This document shows positions 57,651-64,000 of a DNA stretch of 64,000 nt, piece by piece. Location: contig CANNZV010001447.1 in assembly GCA_947561585.1 (NCBI GenBank), positions 1 to 64,000 of the forward strand, read 5' to 3'. The notes beneath the pieces were generated by a model. That model had not been told where the DNA came from, did not search any database, and was given only the letters and a program-made list of their open reading frames with translations. This stretch comes from Caprella mutica. Lineage: Eukaryota; Arthropoda; Malacostraca; Amphipoda; Caprellidae. The stretch's first letter is position 1. Every line of letters begins with the position of its first letter. The position numbers and the translations under genes are program-made.

Positions 57651-58439
57651 AATTTTGTCCCATAACATTGTCCCAATTTTGCTCCAATGTTGCCTCAGAA
57701 CATTGTTCCCAAGGTATCTATCTACATTCTACATCCCGAGATACACCCAAACTTAACCGGCATGTCTCGCGTCCTAAAGTTGGCTGATATGTACGGTATA
57801 TGTTTCTTATATGTACTATATATACTTTATAACTGTGTTCCATATAAGCTGGAAGAAAATCGTGACGAGAATGATACGATAGCAACATGGTGACGATATA
57901 TGTAGCTATGGGTGATGGAAAAGAAATATGAATATACGATGTGTAGTGGTGTGACGATATGTTAACTCATTATGTGTAGTGCTGTGACGATATGTAAACT
58001 GATTATGTGTAGTGCTGGGTGATGGAGAAGAAAATTAAAAAATATTATAAATAAACTGGAAATGAACTTTCAAGAAAATTATTGACTGTGAGAATTTTCA
58101 GTAGTTTACATTGATTTTTTTTTATAAATAATTTCACAACTCAAAATTTGGGTAATTTTTTTTATTCAAAAATAAAAAAAGATGTGTTGTATTCAATTAA
58201 ATATATTAATATATATATTTTTTTAATATTTTCTAGTATTTGTCTACTTTATTAATTATCATTCCTACCTAAATGGTTTGGCAGTAGAATAAACTTTACT
58301 CAATAACTACAGGTCCCGCAAAACAACTTAAGAAGCCAAAAAATATGACGTCATGATGAAGGTCATGTTACTATAGGGGGCATTAGCCGATAAACAAATA
58401 AACATGCACTGAAACACGTAAAACTTCTTGTTTTTAAGA

Positions 58440-58848
58440 AACATTGATAACCAAATAATATTCAACCTTGATAACCAAATAATATTCAACCTTGATAACC
58501 AAATAATATTCAACCTTGATAACCAAATAATATTCAACCTTGATAACCAAATAATATTCAACCTTGATAACCAAATAATATTCAACCTTGATAACCAAAT
58601 AATTCAACCTTGGTAACCAAATAATTCAACCTTGATAACCAAATAATATTCAAGCTTGATAACCAAATAATTCAACCTTGGTAACCAAATAATGTTCAAC
58701 CTTGATAACCAAATAATATTCAACCTTGATAACCAAATAATATTCAACCTTGATAACCAAATAATTCAACCTTGATAACCAAATAATATTCAAGCTTGAT
58801 AACCAAATAATGTTCAACCTTGATAACCAAATAATATTCAACATATTG
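58440..58848. repeat. 24-bp minisatellite, ~17 copies
   Basis: Unit AACCTTGATAACCAAATAAT with ATTC; several copies lack ATATT and are 19-20 bp. Confidence 0.95.
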
Positions 58849-58914
58849 TGGTTATTAATAAAAATAAATAATATAACTTAAAAAGATTATGATACAGTTA
58901 GAAATTAAAATACA

Positions 58915-59278
58915 TTACAACGTATCTATGATACAGTAATAGAATACATTACACCGTATCTATGATACAGTAATAGAATACATTACACAGTATCTATGAT
59001 ACAGTTATAGAATACATTACACCGTATCTATGATACAGTTATAGAATACATTACACCGTATCTATGATACAGTTATAGAATACATTACACCGTATCTATG
59101 ATACAGTTATAGAATACATTACACAGTATCTATGATACAGTTATAGAATACATTACACCGTATCTATGATACAGTTATAGAATACATTACACAGTATCCA
59201 TGATACAGTTATAGAATACATTACACCGTATCTATGATACAGTTATAGAATACATTACACAGTATCCATGATACACTC
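58915..59278. repeat. GTATC-N3-GATAC array, spacer TAT
   Basis: About 11 copies of a ~34-bp unit, GTATCTATGATACAGTTATA plus GAATACATTACACC. Two or three copies have the CAT spacer (GTATCCATGATAC), the form found in MITE centres. Confidence 0.95.
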
Positions 59279-59431
59279 CAGTTCAATAGACAAATTAGAT
59301 CACAATGATAGTATCTAGATACAGAAAGGGAGAGTGCACATCAATCTCATGACTCTAGAAGCTGTCTCAGGTGATACATAGTAACAACTTTAGAGTCTGT
59401 ATGTTTACATACACTAGTTAGTGTTAGCACT

Positions 59432-59660
59432 AGGAATGGGAATTGCATTGGAATGGGAATTGCATTGGAATGGGAATTGCATTGGAATGAGAATTGCATT
59501 GGAATGGGAATTGAATTGGAATGGGTATTACATTGGAATGGGAATTGCATTGGAATGGGAATTGAATTGGAATGGGTATTGCATTGGAATGAGAATTGCA
59601 TTGGAATGGGAATTGAATTGGAATGGGTATTGCATTGGAATGGGAATTGCATTGGAATGC
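59432..59660. repeat. 18-bp minisatellite, ~13 copies
   Basis: Unit GGAATGGGAATTGCATT with GAATTG and GGTATTG variants in a three-unit rhythm. Confidence 0.93.
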
Positions 59661-59919
59661 TTTAAAGGGGTACTAGGAAAATACATTTTTGAGAGTGACA
59701 TAATTAATATAATTTCATTTATATTTTATTTACAATTAATATCATTTTACTTTTAGAAATACGATTGTTTTTAAAAGAAAAAGGTACATCACTTGTTTTA
59801 ATAGTACCAATTAAGCATCACTTCACTATATCAGCAAAATGACTTGCATTATTTCACCCGATGAAGAGGTTATGAAATAAGCTTTCTTTAATATAACCTA
59901 TGATATAATGGTAAGTAGC

Positions 59920-60112
59920 TACCTACAATATAATGGTATAATATAATGGTATAATAGTAGGTACCTATAATATAATGGTATAATATAATGATATGATATA
60001 ATGGTAGGTACCTATAATATAATGGTAGGTACCTATAATATAATGGTAGGTACCTATAATATAATGGTATGATATAATGGTGTAATATAATGGTATAATG
60101 GTAGGTATACCT
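59920..60112. repeat. TAGGTACCTATAATATAATGG repeat
   Basis: About 8 copies of a 21-bp unit and shortened forms. It includes the 10-bp palindrome TAGGTACCTA. Confidence 0.88.
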
Positions 60113-60604
60113 GCGTAAGGAGATTGCAAGATAAGGCTTATCTAAGAGAGTTGATAAAGAATCTTCGCGTTACCAATCTCAATTAGTGACGTGAGAAGAA
60201 ACTGACGGGAAAAGAAAAAACAAACGATGTGAATAAAGAAGTTCGTAAACATTTAATGAACAAGTTTCACACTTTGATATTTTGCCTTCACTGGAAAGTA
60301 ACAAGACTAGTAATAAATTTTAAGTAAAAATGGTATTGTACATTAACCGCATCTCGAGATATGTTATGGTTTTATTTGCTTATGTGCATATTTCTCTGAT
60401 ATTTCTAGTCATAATGAATATGTAGCATACTTTAAAAAAAATAGTCGTATAAAGTATTCAATATATGTTGGAGAAGAATAAATTTTAAAAATACCCAAAA
60501 AAGTGTTGGCGCGTACCAGTAGTGGTACATGAAGCATGTTGAGCAAGTTAGCTGTGTACCACATGTGGCGCATGACGCGGTTACTGCGTCAAGTAGCAAT
60601 GGCA
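60113..60604. other. Intergenic, no gene
   Basis: An inverted repeat, GTACCAGTAGTGGTAC, near 60513-60528. No coding features. Confidence 0.5.
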
Positions 60605-60792
60605 GGGTAAGTTCTGAGTTATCGGACAAGCTTCATATTCGATCATATACGAAAAAATATAATATATTTTAATTAGTATCCAAGATACAGTGATTATCAT
60701 GGATACCAATTAAAAAATAAAAATAAATAATAATCATATAGATTTTAGATGATCGAACATGTGTAACTGTCCGATAACTCGGAACTTACTCT
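60605..60792. mobile_element. MITE family M1 copy
   Basis: Ends GGGTAAGTTCTGAGTTATCG and TGTCCGATAACTCGGAACTT. The centre is AGTATCCAAGATAC...TATCATGGATACCAATT. Confidence 0.82.
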
Positions 60793-61159
60793 ACTTGTAC
60801 CCAATGCAAAATAATGATGCTGGCACATAGATAATTGGTTTAAATGGTTAATTACTTAACCAAAAGATTAGGTAAACTGAACAGGTTTGGATGAAAGATT
60901 TTAAATATACCGATGAACTTGTCCATTAATATTACTTACTGCGCATTTATCTAACACTTTCAATACAGGTTCTGCGCATTTGAACTAACACTTGCAATAC
61001 GACTTTCTTTATAATATTAAATGAATAAATGAACAAAAAATACTTCTATAATCGATTTGCTTTATTAACAAAATTAGTTAAAAATAAGTCTATAATAAAA
61101 AATTGTTTACATTGAAAAAAATTGGCAACGGTATCTAAAATACACATAAGTATTGCACC

Positions 61160-61770
61160 TTAGATACACCATATGTATCCTAGATACACTAAATGTATCA
61201 TAGATACACTAAATGTATCATAGATACACTAAATGTATCATAAATACACTAAATGTATCCTAGATACACTAAATGTATCCTAGATAGTAGATACACTAAA
61301 TATATTCTAGATACACTAAATGTATCCTAGATACACTAAATGTATCCTAGATACACTAAATGTATCATAGATACACTAAATGTATCCTAGATACACTAAA
61401 TGTATCCTAGATACACTAAATATATCCTAGATACACGAAATGTATTCTAGATACACAAAATGTATCCTAGATACACAAAATGTATCCTAGATACATTAAA
61501 TGTATTCTAGATACACTAAATGTATCCTAGATACACTAAATGTATCCTAGATACACTAAATGTATCCTAGATACACTAAATGTATCCTAGATACACTAAA
61601 TGTATCATAGATACACTAAATGTATCCTAGATACACTAAATGTATCCTAGATACACTAAATGTATCATAGATACACTAAATGTATCATAGATACACTAAA
61701 TGTATCCTAGATACACTAAATGTATCCTAGATACACTAAATGTATTCTAGATACACTAATTCCTGTATTC
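61160..61770. repeat. GTATC-N3-GATAC array, spacer CTA
   Basis: About 30 copies of the 20-bp unit GTATCCTAGATACACTAAAT. Variants have ATA (GTATCATAGATAC) or T for C (GTATTCTAGATAC). Scattered copies continue to about 61850. Confidence 0.96.
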
Positions 61771-61860
61771 TAGATAACTATCAATACATCACATCTACTA
61801 CCGTATCCTAGATACACTCAATAGTAAACACTGTACCCTAGATACACTAGCTGTTCTACA

Positions 61861-62136
61861 GTAGGACTTCACTCACCAATGCATTAGCATATCCTTGTTT
61901 ATCTTCCTTATGTAGAATATCTTCCGGTAAGACGATATCCTTTTTTCTTCTGTTAGTTTAAACTTAAATGTCACACTAACAACAGTAGGGAAAATAACAA
62001 GAATTAACCGAGGTGAAGAAAGAATATGAAGAGATATAATATCTGATGTGGGGAGAAACGTTAGAATACATAATTACTAGGTTAATTACATGGAGAAATG
62101 AGGTAAAAACACCAGTGATGTATTGGTAATACATAA
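61861..62136. other. Intergenic, no gene
   Basis: Nothing recognised. Confidence 0.5.
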
Positions 62137-62925
62137 ATACAGTGTCTACAGGCCTCTATCTACAGTGTCTACAGGCCTCTATCTACAGTGTCTACAGGCC
62201 TCATCATCTACAGTGTCTACAGGCCTCTATCTACAGTGTCTACAGGCCTCTATCTACAGTGTCTACAGGCCTCATCATCTACAGTGTCTACAGGCCTCAT
62301 CATATAAAGTGTCTACATGCCTCATCATCTACAGTGTCTACAGGCCTCATCATCTAGTGTCTACAGGCCACATCATCTACAGTGCCTACAGACCTCATCA
62401 TCTACAGTGTCTACAGGCCACATCATCTACAGGCCTCATCATCTACAGTGCATACAGGCCTCATCATCTACAGTGTCTACATGCCTCATCATCTACAGTG
62501 CCTACAGACCTCATCATCTACAGTGTCTACAGGCCACATCATCTACAGTGTCTACAGGCCTCATCATCTACAGTGCATACAGGCCTCATCATCTACAGTG
62601 TCTACAGGCCTCATCATCTACAGTGTCTACAGGCCTCATCATCTACAGTGTCTACAGGCCTCATCATATACAGTGTCTACAAGCCTCATCACCTACAGTG
62701 TCTACAGGCCTCATCACATACAGTGTCTACAGGCCTCATCATCTACAGTGTCTACAGGCCTCATCATCTACAGTGTCTACAGGCCTCATCATCTACAGTG
62801 TCTACAGGCCTCATCACATACAGTGTCTACAGGCCTCATCATTTACAGTGTCTACAGGCCTCATCATCTACAGTGTCTACAGGCCTCATCATCTACAGTG
62901 TCTACAGGCCTCATCTACAGTTCTA
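62137..62925. repeat. 25-bp minisatellite, ~32 copies
   Basis: Unit CAGTGTCTACAGGCCTCATC with ATCTA; 22-bp forms (CTCTATCTA) occur at the left end. The long plus-strand frames across it are by-products. Confidence 0.95.
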
Positions 62926-64000
62926 ATATTTCATTTCTTCCCGTGTCTTTTAAATGCAGCTACGACTTACGAGATGATAAACTTTTTTTATTTTTTCGAA
63001 AGCAGATGCTTTCACATTTCTCCGATAGTAAACTAACGTAGCATAAAATACTAGAAATAAAACTCAATGTCACACTGCATATAAACAAACACAAACAGAG
63101 AGAGTGTATAGAGCAGCACATTTAAATGAACCTTGATAAGACTAAATCAAAGTTGTATTGGTTTAAATAGACACACAATAAATGTTAATATAATATTTGC
63201 TTGTTCTTTTATTACACCAATAAATGAAGTCAACAACCCGCAAGCTAGCCCTCACAACATCGAATATTTGGCACCAATTATCATATCTTTATTCGTATCT
63301 TCTCAACGTAAATAAAAGAAAAAAATAAGAAATCATGTACAAAACAAGCAGTAGTATATGTGATAAACTCATAAATTAGAACTATAAAAGTCGTATTCAG
63401 CTGCACAGAGGGGTAATTTGACATCATTATGAGCAGGATATATGATCTGAAGACAGTGGTTACTGCTCAAGCTTTAAAATGATGGTGGAGACGAGTACGG
63501 GATCACTCAATGAATTTGACGGAGGGAACGGCGCGTCGCACACCCCACGAGTGATTGAGTACAACTGAGAGAGGTTAAGAACGAAGGGGTTAATTCTACT
63601 CTAACAGTAAAAACACCTCGTGAGAGTAGTATTACAGTGACATCTAGTGGTGAGGAATAACACTATTTTATGACTAAAATCATATAAATCATATTTTAGA
63701 GTACTTAATTCATTGATTATTATTTTAAATATATATTGGCGATATACATGGCCGACTAATACACTATTTATTCAAAATTTAATTAAATTTAAAGACGGTA
63801 CAGTTACTAAGCAGCAACATTACTTCTCTGCAAAAGATACTGCTAAGACCTTGCAGTTTTTATAACTGATAAAGCTACTTTGGCATCCGATTGCTGTAAC
63901 CTCAAGGTTGATTTTAAGAAATTATTGAATTCAAATAGATCAAAATCGAAACAGAATAAGAAACATAATATTTAAATTAAGAGGGCACTCAAATCAATAA
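62926..64000. other. Right edge, no gene recognised
   Basis: A less AT-rich stretch at 63480-63650 contains ATCACTCAATGAATT...ACGAGTGATTGAG as an imperfect inverted repeat. It could be the edge of a gene beyond the window, but no coding frame is visible. Confidence 0.4.

Noticed and set aside
59347..59756. ORFs with WELHWNGN and PIPMQF repeats
   Set aside because: 18-bp minisatellite by-products.
49312..62925. CRISPR-like regular arrays
   Set aside because: These are contiguous or near-contiguous tandem units without unique spacers, in a spliced eukaryotic genome.
62123..63041. ORFs of 200-267 codons (CLQASS, YRPHHL repeats)
   Set aside because: 25-bp unit read in rotating frames. No unique protein sequence except a chance tail.
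63480..63650. Possible first exon or promoter at the right edge
   Set aside because: Only a modest rise in GC and an imperfect inverted repeat; no coding or splice evidence within the window.

Overview
The window is AT-rich nuclear DNA from an invertebrate animal. Three things show this: spliced genes with GT-AG introns, very many minisatellites and short inverted-repeat transposons, and a Venus kinase receptor (VKR), a receptor class known from invertebrates and absent from vertebrates. I cannot name the phylum or species from the sequence.

The main gene is a complete VKR on the minus strand. I could assemble 20 coding exons from 44445 down to the stop codon at 15976, and every junction agrees in phase. 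The product has a signal segment, a long ectodomain whose second half is a Venus flytrap module, one membrane span, an insulin-receptor-like tyrosine kinase and a Ser/Asn-rich tail. Its introns carry most of the repeats in the middle of the window. Its third intron (31946-42345) holds two complete genes on the opposite strand.

Those two nested genes (32984-34810 and 38369-41460) and a third gene outside the receptor (5915-8686) form a paralogous family I do not recognise. Each has about 400-450 residues of probably helical sequence, then a C-terminal RING-like finger resembling that of makorins. The finger is cut by a phase-2 intron at the same place in all three. Each of the two outer members has gained protein repeats from in-frame minisatellites: 20 x 11 aa in the first, and 15 x 5 aa plus about 10 x 16-19 aa in the third. 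A short relic of a fourth member lies at 36195-36377.

Layout. 1-5900: foldback element, LINE relic, MITEs. 5915-8686: first RING gene. 8700-15960: hAT element with 8-bp target duplications, MITEs, minisatellites. 15976-44445: VKR with the two nested RING genes. 44546-45640: probable VKR promoter side. 45640-64000: no gene found, but a dense run of tandem arrays (15-48 bp units, up to 2.4 kb) and more MITEs.

The observations most worth following are: (a) a 1.9-kb minisatellite in VKR intron 9 whose unit repeats the 5' splice site of exon 9 about 100 times; (b) the RING family with its minisatellite-encoded segments; (c) a palindromic core, GTATC-N3-GATAC, present in many otherwise unrelated arrays and in MITE centres; (d) a MITE family whose terminal repeat contains GGTAAGTT and which appears to supply the splice donor of VKR exon 5.

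All boundaries and homologies come from reading the sequence by eye. No database search or alignment program was run.
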